From: Methylobacillus rhizosphaerae
GTDB lineage: Bacteria > Pseudomonadota > Gammaproteobacteria > Burkholderiales > Methylophilaceae
DNA: 64,000 nt
Direction: 5' to 3'
Assembly (NCBI RefSeq): GCF_900187985.1
Contig: NZ_FZOA01000007.1
Coordinates: 124,001 to 188,000, forward strand
Under the pieces are notes generated by a model. That model was not told the DNA's origin and did not search any database. It saw nothing but the letters and a program-made list of their open reading frames with translations. Positions 30,872 to 39,512 of the stretch are shown piece after piece. Each line of letters starts with the position of its first letter. Position 1 is the stretch's first letter. Both the position numbers and the translations under genes were made by a program.

Positions 30872-32330
30872 ACCGGATTTGCTGCAGCGTTCACAGCAGT
30901 TGTTGGGGACGCCATTCGACCTGGTGCTGGACAATGGTGAGCATTTGCAAGTGCTGGAGATTGTGCGGCGTGTGCCGGGGCGGCGTATTGTCTGCCGTGG
31001 CATTTGGAAGTCGCAACTGGTCTATGTCAAAATTTTCCTGGGCAAGCAGGCTGAGCGTTATGCCACCCGGGATCGGCGGGGCGTACGGCTGTTGCGCGAT
31101 GCAGCGATTGCGACTCCTGAGTTATTGTGTGAAACAGGGATTGAGGCGCAAAAAAAGTGCCGCATCCTGGTATTTGCTGCTATCGCCGCGGAAAATGCGG
31201 AGCAGGCCTGGTTGCAGTTGGAGGTTGGCGCGAGATTGCAGCTGGCCAGGCGCCTGGTGGAGGCAGTCGCGCATCATCATCAGGCGGGCCTGGTGCAGAC
31301 TGATTTATACCTCAAGAATTTTCTTGTGACGGAACAGCAGATTTACAGTCTGGATGGTGATGGCATTCGCCCGCAGACTTTCTGGCGGTGGTGGCATCAG
31401 CCGCTGGATAACCTCGCGCGCCTTGTGTCCAAGTTTGATGTGGGTTCCGTAGGCGCGTGGTTGCCGGAGTTGCTGCAAGTCTATGCGGATGCACGTGGCC
31501 TGAATGCCGTTCCTGCGATCAAGGATATGCAACAACGCATTGCCAGGCATTGGCAGGCTGACATGCGCCAGTATGCGGCCAAGGTGCAGCGCAGTTGTAC
31601 TGATGTCCGCACATTGAAAACCCCCAGTGCATATCTGGCAATCAACCGGGCGTATGATCACCCTGGGTTGCTGGCAGCGCTTGAGGCACCGGATGCCTTG
31701 TTGGGCAAAGCCGGGGTAGCGCGATTGAAGAGTGGCAATACCTGCACGGTTGCTTCTGTGCAAATTGATCAGCGCAATCTTGTGATCAAACGGTACAATA
31801 TCAAGAATTTCTGGCATTGGTTTGGCCGTATGTGGCGGCCATCACGGGCTGTCCAGGCCTGGGCCAATGCTTATCGGCTGCAGTTGAAGCATATTGCAAC
31901 ACCTGTGGCTGTGGCTGTGCTGGAACGTAGGTGCTGGGGTTTGCGCCGGGAAGCGTATCTGCTGACCGAATATGTTGAAGCGCATGATGCAAAAATGTTT
32001 TTTGCTGACCAAACTGTGGATGTAGAGGTCAAGCAGCGGGTTGCCATGTTGATCGTCCAGCTGTTCTACCAGCTTTACTGCCTGCAGCTGGAGCATGGTG
32101 ACTTCAAGGCAAGTAACCTGTTGATACAGGGGGAGCAGCCGATATTGATTGATCTTGACAGTATGCGCCAATATGGGGACGTGAAACGGTTTCAGCGTCG
32201 GCATGTGCGTGATTTACGACGCTTCATGAGGAATTGGCAAAATAACGAGACAGTCCGTTATATTTTCAATAAGGCATTTCTGACAGTTTATACTGATGGC
32301 AAGTTATTGCATCAGGCTGGTATTAAATAA
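30861..32330 (+). CDS. Tandem LPS-kinase-fold protein (two WaaP/KdkA-like domains)
   Basis: A 489-residue protein with two kinase-like halves. Half one: Lys57 in VYVKIFLGK, a catalytic loop QTDLYLKN (Asp148, Asn153; the usual His is Gln) and D-G-D around 165-167. Half two: Lys310 in LVIKRYN, a canonical HGDFKASN (Asp414, Asn419) and LIDLDS (Asp431). Both halves thus keep the phosphotransfer residues, although the first is non-standard. Position between an EptC-like gene and a carbamoyltransferase parallels the wapP/wapQ/wapO kinases and carbamoyltransferase of the Pseudomonas core cluster. It probably phosphorylates inner-core sugars. Which half is active is unknown. Confidence 0.8.
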   Translation: MTTEPDLLQRSQQLLGTPFDLVLDNGEHLQVLEIVRRVPGRRIVCRGIWKSQLVYVKIFLGKQAERYATRDRRGVRLLRDAAIATPELLCETGIEAQKKCRILVFAAIAAENAEQAWLQLEVGARLQLARRLVEAVAHHHQAGLVQTDLYLKNFLVTEQQIYSLDGDGIRPQTFWRWWHQPLDNLARLVSKFDVGSVGAWLPELLQVYADARGLNAVPAIKDMQQRIARHWQADMRQYAAKVQRSCTDVRTLKTPSAYLAINRAYDHPGLLAALEAPDALLGKAGVARLKSGNTCTVASVQIDQRNLVIKRYNIKNFWHWFGRMWRPSRAVQAWANAYRLQLKHIATPVAVAVLERRCWGLRREAYLLTEYVEAHDAKMFFADQTVDVEVKQRVAMLIVQLFYQLYCLQLEHGDFKASNLLIQGEQPILIDLDSMRQYGDVKRFQRRHVRDLRRFMRNWQNNETVRYIFNKAFLTVYTDGKLLHQAGIK

Positions 32331-32342
32331 AGCGGAAAACGA

Positions 32343-34061
32343 ATGATCATTCTAGGTTTATCTGGTGCGCTGGGGCATGATGCCTCAGCTGCCATTATTG
32401 TTGATGGGAAAATTGTGGCAGCGGTGGAAGAAGAGCGTTTCCTCCGTGATAAGCATGCCAAGAACAAGTTTCCCCTGGAAGCTGCACGCTACTGTCTGCG
32501 GGAAGCCGGAGTGCGTCCGGATCAGGTAGATATCGTGGCATTTCCCTATGGTGAAATTCCATTAAGCAGTGCTGCGCGCTGGCATTATGCCAAGCGCTAT
32601 TGGTATGCACCTGACCGTGCGCTCGACGCTATTTTCAACGGCAATCGACGCTTCCGGCGCAACCGTGACAAATCCCTGGACTTGATGCGCGAGCTTGGGC
32701 TGACCAAGGCACGCTTTGTGCCGGTCGAACATCACCTTGCGCACGCCAGCAGCGCTTATCATTTGAGTGGATTCAAGGAAAAAACCGCCATCGTCGGTAT
32801 CGACGGCAAGGGCGAGTACGCCACGACATTCTTCGGCTACGGTGAGAATGGCAAGATTCACAAAATCAAGGAGTTCTACGATCCGGATTCACTGGGTGGC
32901 ATGTATGGCGCGATCACCGAATATCTTGGCTTCGAAATGCTGGATGGCGAGTTCAAGGTCATGGGGATGGCGCCTTATGGCGACCCTGCGCGCTATGACT
33001 TGTCCCGGCTAGCCAAGTTTGAAAATGGCGAACTCAAGATCAATACTGATTATGTCAACGTAGTTGGCTTGCGTCGTTATAAAGAGCAGGGTAAAGGCTT
33101 CTATTTCACGCCAAAACTGATCGAATGGCTGGGTCCCAAGCGCAATGGCGACGAGATCGATGACCCTTATATCCATTATGCAGCGTCGGTGCAGAAACTC
33201 CTGGAAGATCTCGCACTGGAAATGATCGAGTATTATCTGGGCGACATCATCCGCGAGACTGGCCGTATTGCCATGGCGGGCGGCGTAGCGCTCAACGTCA
33301 AGCTCAACCAGCGCATCATTGCCTTGCCGCATGTGAAGGAACTGTTTGTGCAGCCTGCATCCGGCGATAATGGTACATCGCTGGGCGCGGCCAGTTTTGT
33401 GGCCGCCGAGATGGGTGAGCCGCTGGAGCCTATGCGTCATGCCTACCTCGGCCCATCATTCACCACAGAGGAGTGCCTTGCCGCCTGCGAGGCACACCCT
33501 GCCAAGCCCAAGTTCCAACGTGTTGAAAATGCGTCACAGAAAGGTGCCGAGATCCTCGCTGCCGGCAATCCGTTGGCCTGGTTCCAGGGGCGCATGGAGT
33601 TTGGGCCGCGTGCATTGGGCTGTCGCAGTATTCTGGGCGATCCCAGCCATCCTGGCGTGGCGGATCGTATCAATGCTCAGATCAAGTATCGTGAACGTTG
33701 GCGCCCATTCTGCCCAAGCATGCTGGATCGTGTGGCGCCAGATATCCTGCAGACAGATCATCCTGCGCCGTATATGACCTTCACTTTTGATGTGGCGGAA
33801 CATTGGAAGCCGCGTATTCCTGAAGTGGTGCATGAGGATGGGACCGCGCGTGCCCAGGTCGTGACCAGGGAGACCAATCCACGGTATTACGCGCTGATCG
33901 AGGAGCTGGAGCGCCTGCGCAACGTGCCTGTAGTGCTCAATACCTCGCTCAATCGGCGTGGTGAACCCATGATCTGCAGCCCGACAGATGCGCTCAATAT
34001 GTTCTATGGATGTGATCTGGAATATCTCCTCATGGAAGATGTCCTGGTAACCAAAAAATAG
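32343..34061 (+). CDS. Carbamoyltransferase, NodU/CmcH family (probable LPS-core)
   Basis: A 572-residue protein with the N-terminal Kae1-like domain starting MIILGLSGALGHDASAAIIV, metal-binding histidines in EHHLAHASSAYH, a G-I-D-G-K-G-E motif, and the C-terminal YrdC-like domain with ARAQVV and a N-T-S-L-N motif. The family makes a carbamoyl adenylate and transfers carbamoyl to a sugar hydroxyl. As the last gene of an inner-core cluster it is the likely counterpart of WapO, which carbamoylates heptose II in Pseudomonas. Carbamoyl phosphate would come from carAB, also in this window. A terminator follows directly. Confidence 0.85.
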   Translation: MIILGLSGALGHDASAAIIVDGKIVAAVEEERFLRDKHAKNKFPLEAARYCLREAGVRPDQVDIVAFPYGEIPLSSAARWHYAKRYWYAPDRALDAIFNGNRRFRRNRDKSLDLMRELGLTKARFVPVEHHLAHASSAYHLSGFKEKTAIVGIDGKGEYATTFFGYGENGKIHKIKEFYDPDSLGGMYGAITEYLGFEMLDGEFKVMGMAPYGDPARYDLSRLAKFENGELKINTDYVNVVGLRRYKEQGKGFYFTPKLIEWLGPKRNGDEIDDPYIHYAASVQKLLEDLALEMIEYYLGDIIRETGRIAMAGGVALNVKLNQRIIALPHVKELFVQPASGDNGTSLGAASFVAAEMGEPLEPMRHAYLGPSFTTEECLAACEAHPAKPKFQRVENASQKGAEILAAGNPLAWFQGRMEFGPRALGCRSILGDPSHPGVADRINAQIKYRERWRPFCPSMLDRVAPDILQTDHPAPYMTFTFDVAEHWKPRIPEVVHEDGTARAQVVTRETNPRYYALIEELERLRNVPVVLNTSLNRRGEPMICSPTDALNMFYGCDLEYLLMEDVLVTKK

Positions 34062-34069
34062 ACGGGACA

Positions 34070-34114
34070 AGGCCTGCAGGGGAGTTTTGTTTACTGCAGG
34101 CCTATAGTTTTTTT
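34070..34114 (+). terminator. Rho-independent terminator after the carbamoyltransferase gene
   Basis: AGGCCTGCAG (34070-34079) and CTGCAGGCCT (34094-34103) form a perfect 10-bp stem, followed by ATAG and seven T residues. It ends the waaG operon. Confidence 0.9.
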
Positions 34115-34137
34115 ACCTTATCTCAGTCGTGGTTAAT

Positions 34138-34167
34138 TTGACGATGCCTGGCGCTTTCAGCGATAAT
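34138..34167 (+). promoter_or_regulatory. Sigma-70 promoter for edd
   Basis: TTGACG (34138-34143), 18-nt spacer, GATAAT (34162-34167); transcription would start about 30 nt before the edd ATG. With the preceding terminator this makes edd-eda a separate unit from the LPS genes. Confidence 0.65.
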
Positions 34168-34205
34168 TCAAAGCTAACCTCCAACTTTTCAGCAGCACAA
34201 AATTA

Positions 34206-36020
34206 ATGACACAAACCCTCATAGAAGTCACTGAGCGTATTCGCGAACGTAGTGCGCCAACCCGCAAGGCCTATCTGCAACGTATAGACCAGATCATCAA
34301 TCGCACACGTGGTGCCGATCGTCTGGGCTGTGCAAACGTGGCGCATGCTTTTGCTGCCTTGCCGAACAATGACAAGTTCCGTGTGGTGGCAGAAAAAGCG
34401 CCGCATATCGGTATCGTGACGGCTTACAACGACATGCTGTCGGCTCACCAGCCGTACGAGAATTACCCCAATATCATCCGTGACGAAGCGCGCAAGCATG
34501 GTGCCACTGTGCAAGTGGCTGGCGGTGTGCCTGCGATGTGTGACGGGATCACGCAGGGCGAGCCTGGTATGGAGCTGAGCCTGTTCTCGCGCGATACCAT
34601 TGCCATGAGTACAGCGGTTTCCCTATCCCACGATGTGTTCGATGCGGCATTGATGCTGGGGGTCTGTGACAAAATCGTGCCTGGGTTGCTGATAGGCGCT
34701 CTGCATTTTGGCCATTTGCCGACTGTATTCGTGCCTGCTGGCCCGATGGCGACCGGTATAGACAATACAACGAAATCCAAGGTACGCGAGAAATATGCCC
34801 AGGGCTTGGTAGGGCGTGAGGAGCTGTTGGCTTCTGAATCCGCGGCCTACCATGGTGCTGGTACCTGTACTTTCTTTGGTACCGCCAATAGTAACCAGAT
34901 GCTGATTGAGGCGATGGGTTTGCATGTGCCAGGCGCTGCCTTTGTGCATCCGCATGACGATATGCGTGAGATGTTGACCCGGGAGTCAGTCAAGACTGTA
35001 CTTTCCATCACCAAGGGGCAGCGTTTTACCCCCATTGGCCAGATGGTGGATGAACGCGTTATTGTGAATGCAATCGTGGCTTTGCTCGCTACTGGCGGCA
35101 GTACCAATCACCTGATTCACTGGGTAGCTGTGGCGCGTGCAGCAGGCATTATTATTGACTGGTCTGATTTCTCCAAGTTGTCACAGAATACGCCATTGCT
35201 GGCCCGTGTCTATCCTAATGGCACGGCCGACGTGAACCAGTTCCAGGCAGCAGGTGGCCCCAGTTTCGTGATTCGTGAACTGGTGGATGCCGGCTATATG
35301 CACGGTGACGTGAATTCTGTTGTGATTGGCGGTTTGCGCGATTTCGGCAAGAAGCCAGTCAAATCTGACGATGAACTGATTTGGGTTGACCTGCCGAAGG
35401 AAAGTCCGGATGAAACGATAGTGCGTAATGCCTCCAAGCCATTCAGTGCTTCTGGTGGCTTGCGTCTGTTGACTGGCAACCTTGGCCGCTCTGTCATCAA
35501 GAGTTCAGCTGTGCCGGAAGACCGCCAGATCATTGAGGCACCTGCCATTGTGTTCAATGGCCAGGAAGAATTGCTGGCCGCGTTTGAACGCGGTGAGTTG
35601 GAAAAGGATTTCATTGCGGTCGTACGCTTCCAGGGGCCACGTGCCAATGGTATGCCGGAACTACATAAGCTCACACCACCATTATCCGTACTGCAAGGAA
35701 AGGGCTTCCGTGTCGCGATCGTGACCGATGGCCGCATGAGTGGCGCCTCTGGTAAAGTGCCGGCTGCAATTCACTTGAGCCCGGAGGGGGTAGCTGGCGG
35801 TGCGATCTGCAAAATCCGTACGGGTGACATGATTCGTCTCAATGCGATTGTCGGTACATTGAATGCGCTAGTTGATGATGAAGAATGGCAGGCGCGTACT
35901 GTGGCCGTGATGACGGAAGCACAACGCAACAATAATGGACATGGCATTGGTCGCGAATTGTTTGGCGGGATGCGCAAGAATGTACACAGTGCCGAAGAAG
36001 GCGCTGTCACCTGGCTCTAG
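34206..36020 (+). CDS. edd: 6-phosphogluconate dehydratase
   Basis: A 604-residue IlvD/Edd-family enzyme that dehydrates 6-phosphogluconate to 2-keto-3-deoxy-6-phosphogluconate. Iron-sulfur ligand cysteines occur in [16 protein letters not shown] and the C-terminal G-G-A-I-C-K segment; TNHLIHWVA and [13 protein letters not shown] are also family signatures. It has its own promoter and is followed 167 nt later by eda. In RuMP-cycle methylotrophs the pair is not a sugar catabolic accessory but cleaves hexose phosphate to regenerate triose and pyruvate, so it should be constitutive. Confidence 0.96.
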   Translation: MTQTLIEVTERIRERSAPTRKAYLQRIDQIINRTRGADRLGCANVAHAFAALPNNDKFRVVAEKAPHIGIVTAYNDMLSAHQPYENYPNIIRDEARKHGATVQVAGGVPAMCDGITQGEPGMELSLFSRDTIAMSTAVSLSHDVFDAALMLGVCDKIVPGLLIGALHFGHLPTVFVPAGPMATGIDNTTKSKVREKYAQGLVGREELLASESAAYHGAGTCTFFGTANSNQMLIEAMGLHVPGAAFVHPHDDMREMLTRESVKTVLSITKGQRFTPIGQMVDERVIVNAIVALLATGGSTNHLIHWVAVARAAGIIIDWSDFSKLSQNTPLLARVYPNGTADVNQFQAAGGPSFVIRELVDAGYMHGDVNSVVIGGLRDFGKKPVKSDDELIWVDLPKESPDETIVRNASKPFSASGGLRLLTGNLGRSVIKSSAVPEDRQIIEAPAIVFNGQEELLAAFERGELEKDFIAVVRFQGPRANGMPELHKLTPPLSVLQGKGFRVAIVTDGRMSGASGKVPAAIHLSPEGVAGGAICKIRTGDMIRLNAIVGTLNALVDDEEWQARTVAVMTEAQRNNNGHGIGRELFGGMRKNVHSAEEGAVTWL

Positions 36021-36187
36021 CCATGTGAAAATGCGCGGGGGATTTCGTTGTTTTTCGCTTGCCGTACTCGCTACTGCTTGTGCTCAAACACCTCGTCCGC
36101 CGCAATTTTTAAATGCTAATGGTATCAGTGGTTACAAAATCACGCTCCACTCTCAGTCTTTTAATTATTAACCCATAGGTATAGAAC

Positions 36188-36817
36188 ATGAGCACACTAG
36201 ATTTAGCCAATCACGGCCCGGTCATCCCGGTTATTGTCATCAACAAAGTGGAAGATGCCGTACCTATGGCAGAAGCCTTGCTCGAAGGCGGCATCAAGGT
36301 ATTGGAAGTGACCTTGCGCACGCCCGTGGCATTGCAGGCAATGGAAGCGATTGCCAAGGCAGTACCTGACGCTATTGTGGGTGCGGGTACTGTACGCAAC
36401 ATCAAAGATGCGCAAAACTGCAAGGACGTTGGTTGCCAGTTTGCCGTTAGCCCCGGCTATACAAGTGAGCTTGGCCGCGCGGCGCGTGAAATGGGCCTGC
36501 CTTTGCTGCCTGGCGTTTCCACCGGTAGCGAAATCATGCAGGCTAATGCCGATGACTACTACTTCCTCAAGTTGTTCCCTGCTGTCGCTGTGGGCGGTAT
36601 CAACCTGCTCAAGGGCTTTGCCGGACCGTTCGGCGATGTCAAGTTCTGCCCGACAGGCGGTGTCACTGTGGAGTCTGCCCCACAATTCCTCGCATTGCCA
36701 AACGTCGTTGTATGTGGTGGTACCTGGTTAACACCAGCTGATGCAGTAGCACGTAAGGATTGGGCGCATATCACCAAGCTGGCTAGGGAAGCTTCTGCTA
36801 TCGTTGCTGCGAAGTAA
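36188..36817 (+). CDS. eda: KDPG aldolase (2-keto-3-deoxy-6-phosphogluconate aldolase)
   Basis: A 209-residue class I aldolase splitting KDPG into pyruvate and glyceraldehyde 3-phosphate. The catalytic Glu40 lies in VLEVTLRTP and the Schiff-base Lys128 in YYFLKLFPA; the phosphate site is G-A-G-T-V (65-69) with G-G-V and G-G-T later. Together with edd it gives the KDPG branch of the RuMP cycle, the main route from formaldehyde to pyruvate in Methylophilaceae. A terminator follows 24 nt after the stop. Confidence 0.96.
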   Translation: MSTLDLANHGPVIPVIVINKVEDAVPMAEALLEGGIKVLEVTLRTPVALQAMEAIAKAVPDAIVGAGTVRNIKDAQNCKDVGCQFAVSPGYTSELGRAAREMGLPLLPGVSTGSEIMQANADDYYFLKLFPAVAVGGINLLKGFAGPFGDVKFCPTGGVTVESAPQFLALPNVVVCGGTWLTPADAVARKDWAHITKLAREASAIVAAK

Positions 36818-36841
36818 ACACGGAAATGTGATCAATCAACC

Positions 36842-36868
36842 AAGGCTTGTAGCAATACAGGCCTTTTT
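36842..36868 (+). terminator. Rho-independent terminator after eda
   Basis: A 10-bp stem with one G-U pair, AAGGCTTGTA (36842-36851) with TACAGGCCTT (36856-36865), GCAA tetraloop, T tail. Confidence 0.82.
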
Positions 36869-36882
36869 ATTATCTTTCGCTT

Positions 36883-37569
36883 ATGCCTGCAAAACCGGAT
36901 CTCGCAAAATATAAAACCATCGTGTTGGATTGTGATGGCGTGGTACTGAACAGCAACCAGACCAAGGTCGATGCGTATTTCAATACAGCCAAACGCATGG
37001 GAGGAACAGATGCGCAGGCGCAGGCATTTGTCGACTACCACATCAAGCTGGGCAGTATTCCACGCAACGACAAAATCCGTCATTACATTACCGACATTAT
37101 CCATCAGCCGTTGACGCCCGAATTGTTCCAGGCGTTTATGGATACCTTTACAGTGATACTGGACGAAACCCTCATGCAGTGCCAGGTTGCACCGGCGCTG
37201 CATGAGCTCAAAGCTGCAACCAGCCAGGCAAAGTGGATGTTGATGTCCGGTGGCGACCAGGATGAGTTGCGCCAGATTTTCCCGCGGCGTGGCCTGGATG
37301 GCTTGTTCGAACTGGGAATTTATGGCGGCCCGACCAAGAAAAACGAACATCTGGCTCGCATGATTGCGGATGGTACCATCCAGTTCCCGGCCTTGTTTGT
37401 CGGCGATAGCCGTTTCGATCATCAGGCATCGACAGGTGCCGGGTTGGACTTTATTTTTGTCAGTGACTGGACGGATATGCCCGATTGGGAAACATACTGC
37501 AAACAGCACCATGTGACTGTTTGCCATCATCTGGAAATGTCTCTGAATGAAGCTTTTCCATCAATCTGA
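36883..37569 (+). CDS. HAD-family hydrolase (probable sugar-phosphate phosphatase)
   Basis: A 228-residue haloacid-dehalogenase-like phosphatase with the nucleophile motif V-L-D-C-D-G-V-V-L-N-S (about 14-24), a helical cap, motif II in M-L-M-S-G-G, a motif III lysine in the GPTKKNEH segment, and motif IV F-V-G-D-S-R-F-D. Similar proteins are found in capsule and LPS loci. It is not the GmhB type, which has D-R-D-G-V and is shorter. No ribosome-binding site is obvious before the ATG, which lies 15 nt after the eda terminator. The substrate is unknown. Confidence 0.8.
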   Translation: MPAKPDLAKYKTIVLDCDGVVLNSNQTKVDAYFNTAKRMGGTDAQAQAFVDYHIKLGSIPRNDKIRHYITDIIHQPLTPELFQAFMDTFTVILDETLMQCQVAPALHELKAATSQAKWMLMSGGDQDELRQIFPRRGLDGLFELGIYGGPTKKNEHLARMIADGTIQFPALFVGDSRFDHQASTGAGLDFIFVSDWTDMPDWETYCKQHHVTVCHHLEMSLNEAFPSI

Positions 37570-37709
37570 TGCCTTCCTGATTGGCGTTATACAGATGTGC
37601 AGGGAATAGCTGTTATGATCATGCATTATTCATATAGGTTGTATTGGGTTCCATTTGTGAGTATATCCAGACTGGGATTCAACTCGGTGTTACCGATTGG
37701 TCGAACTGT

Positions 37710-38399
37710 ATGCTGATTCCCCGGTTGAAAATTCGTGCCAGCTATTTGCTGACTCCAGAACATCTGGAACAGATAAGCCAGAATGCCAACATTCTGGAGC
37801 AAGATGAGCGTGGCATCAAAGTAATGAAGCTTGAGAATGGCAATATCCTCAAAATATTCCGTGTGCGGCATATATTCACGTTGGCACGCATTTACTCTTA
37901 TGCGCGCCAGTTTTGTAAAAATGCGGATAAGCTGAAAAAGCTGGGTATCCCGAGTGTAGATATCGTGCAGTTATTCCACTTTGAAGATAACACGAATACT
38001 GCCGTGCTTTATCAGCCTCTACCCGGGGAAACCTTGAACCAGCTGAGCCGATCCGGTCGACTGGATAATGCCTTGATCAAGGCATTTGGTCAATTTGTCG
38101 CACATTTGCACCAGCAACGCATTTATTTCCGTTCATTGCATTTTGGCAATGTGGTCAGAACACCAAGTGGCCAGCTTGGCCTCATCGATATTGCGGATCT
38201 CAAAATATATCCTTACAGCCTGACTACATGGCATCGTGCGCGTAATTTCAAGCATCTGCAGCGATATGACGAAGATTGGATGGTATTGTCGGAAGCGGAC
38301 CGGAGAACGTTCGCGGATAGCTATTTTGCGGTAGCTGCATTGCCTGCTGAAACCAAAGCGATGTTGCGATCCAAACTGGCATTTTTATCTGGTGGGTGA
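37710..38399 (+). CDS. InaA/'toluene tolerance'-type kinase-fold protein
   Basis: A 229-residue kinase-like protein of the lipopolysaccharide-kinase clan. A Lys at position 48 (NILKIF) could bind ATP. The catalytic loop reads YFRSLHFGNVV (139-149): Ser142 stands where H-R-D kinases have Asp, while His144 and Asn147 are kept. A metal-binding LIDIADLK (Asp160) follows. The start is uncertain: a TTG at 37644 is in frame and adds 22 residues, but neither start has a good ribosome-binding site. It lies 3 nt before a glycosyltransferase gene, so a role in surface-sugar modification is inferred; catalytic activity is doubtful. Confidence 0.65.
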   Translation: MLIPRLKIRASYLLTPEHLEQISQNANILEQDERGIKVMKLENGNILKIFRVRHIFTLARIYSYARQFCKNADKLKKLGIPSVDIVQLFHFEDNTNTAVLYQPLPGETLNQLSRSGRLDNALIKAFGQFVAHLHQQRIYFRSLHFGNVVRTPSGQLGLIDIADLKIYPYSLTTWHRARNFKHLQRYDEDWMVLSEADRRTFADSYFAVAALPAETKAMLRSKLAFLSGG

Positions 38400-38402
38400 G
38401 CT

Positions 38403-39506
38403 ATGTATGTTCTTCACATCTGTCATAGTTATTACCCGCCGTTTCTTGATTGTGCCCGTCAGTATGCAGCCCTTTTCACAAACCACCCATATAAGGTAGT
38501 GACGGTCTACCTGACAGGAAAGCCTGACCCGGAAGTAGAGAAGATCAGTGCTTCTGATGAGGTGATTTTCCTTGGCTATAGCAGCAAGCAGGTACGGGGG
38601 CTCAAGCTGGGAGCGATTGCACGGATTCGCCATCTGGTGAAAAGCCGGGCTTTTGCCTTTTGTATTGCTCATCGTGCAAAACCTACCTATGTGGCATTGC
38701 TTGCTAGCGATCTTCCTGTCATCAGTGTGCACCATAACTATGACGATTATGGGCGCTTGACTCGCCGTATCCTTGTTAATTATTACCGTAAGCGATTGTT
38801 GATGTTATGTGTCTCGGACTCTGTTCGTGATGAAATGCGCCAGCACCTTGAACACTGGCCTGCTGAGCAGATCCAGACTTTGTATAACCGCATCGATGTG
38901 GACGCGCTCAAACAGTCTTTGTTATCCAGGCAGCAAGCACGCCGTGCCTTTGCTCTCGAGGATGATACCTATGTGATTGCCAATGTGGGACGGTTGCACC
39001 GTGACAAGGATCAGGCAACCCTGTTACGTGGTTTTGCCGAGGCATTGTCTCAATTGCCAGCCAATACCTTGCTGCTCATCCTCGGTAAGGGCCCCTTGGA
39101 GCAGAATCTCAAGGATTTGGCTGATAAATTGGGAGTGGCCGGAAAAGTCCGCTTTGCTGGACAAATTCCTGATGCCAGGTGTTATTTTCGCGCCTTTGAT
39201 TTGTTTGTCCTGACTTCTGATCATGAGCCTTTTGGCATGGTCCTGCTTGAGGCAATGGCAGCGGAGTTACCTGTCATTTGCAGTAATAGTGGTGGTGGTG
39301 CAGAAGTGGTGGCAGGAGTAGGCCAGACATTCCCACTGGGCGATGCTACAGCTTTGCGCGGGGAAATACTCGCAGCAATGCATAGGAAGCATGACAGGGC
39401 ACATGAAATTCAAGTGTTACAAACCAGGTTCAGTGATGCTGCGGCCCGGGAGAGATTCTGGGCGTTGCCATGGGTCAAGAAAATCAGTAACGTGCATTGG
39501 AAATAG
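38403..39506 (+). CDS. GT4-family glycosyltransferase
   Basis: A 367-residue GT-B glycosyltransferase. The N-terminal domain opens HICHSYYPPF; the C-terminal Glycos_transf_1 domain begins near VIANVGRLHRDKDQ and holds the E-x7-E motif in EPFGMVLLEAMAAELPVI, followed by a S-G-G-G-A-E-V-V nucleotide-sugar loop. It is cytosolic or membrane-associated and probably extends the LPS core or another glycan. It starts 3 nt after the kinase-like gene. Donor and acceptor are not predictable. Confidence 0.85.
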   Translation: MYVLHICHSYYPPFLDCARQYAALFTNHPYKVVTVYLTGKPDPEVEKISASDEVIFLGYSSKQVRGLKLGAIARIRHLVKSRAFAFCIAHRAKPTYVALLASDLPVISVHHNYDDYGRLTRRILVNYYRKRLLMLCVSDSVRDEMRQHLEHWPAEQIQTLYNRIDVDALKQSLLSRQQARRAFALEDDTYVIANVGRLHRDKDQATLLRGFAEALSQLPANTLLLILGKGPLEQNLKDLADKLGVAGKVRFAGQIPDARCYFRAFDLFVLTSDHEPFGMVLLEAMAAELPVICSNSGGGAEVVAGVGQTFPLGDATALRGEILAAMHRKHDRAHEIQVLQTRFSDAAARERFWALPWVKKISNVHWK

Positions 39507-39512
39507 TGAGTG

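Noticed and set aside
36883-37569. HAD hydrolase as GmhB, the missing heptose-bisphosphate phosphatase
   Set aside because: GmhB is about 180-190 residues with a D-R-D-G-V motif and a zinc site; this protein is longer, has D-C-D-G-V-V-L-N-S and no Cys cluster.
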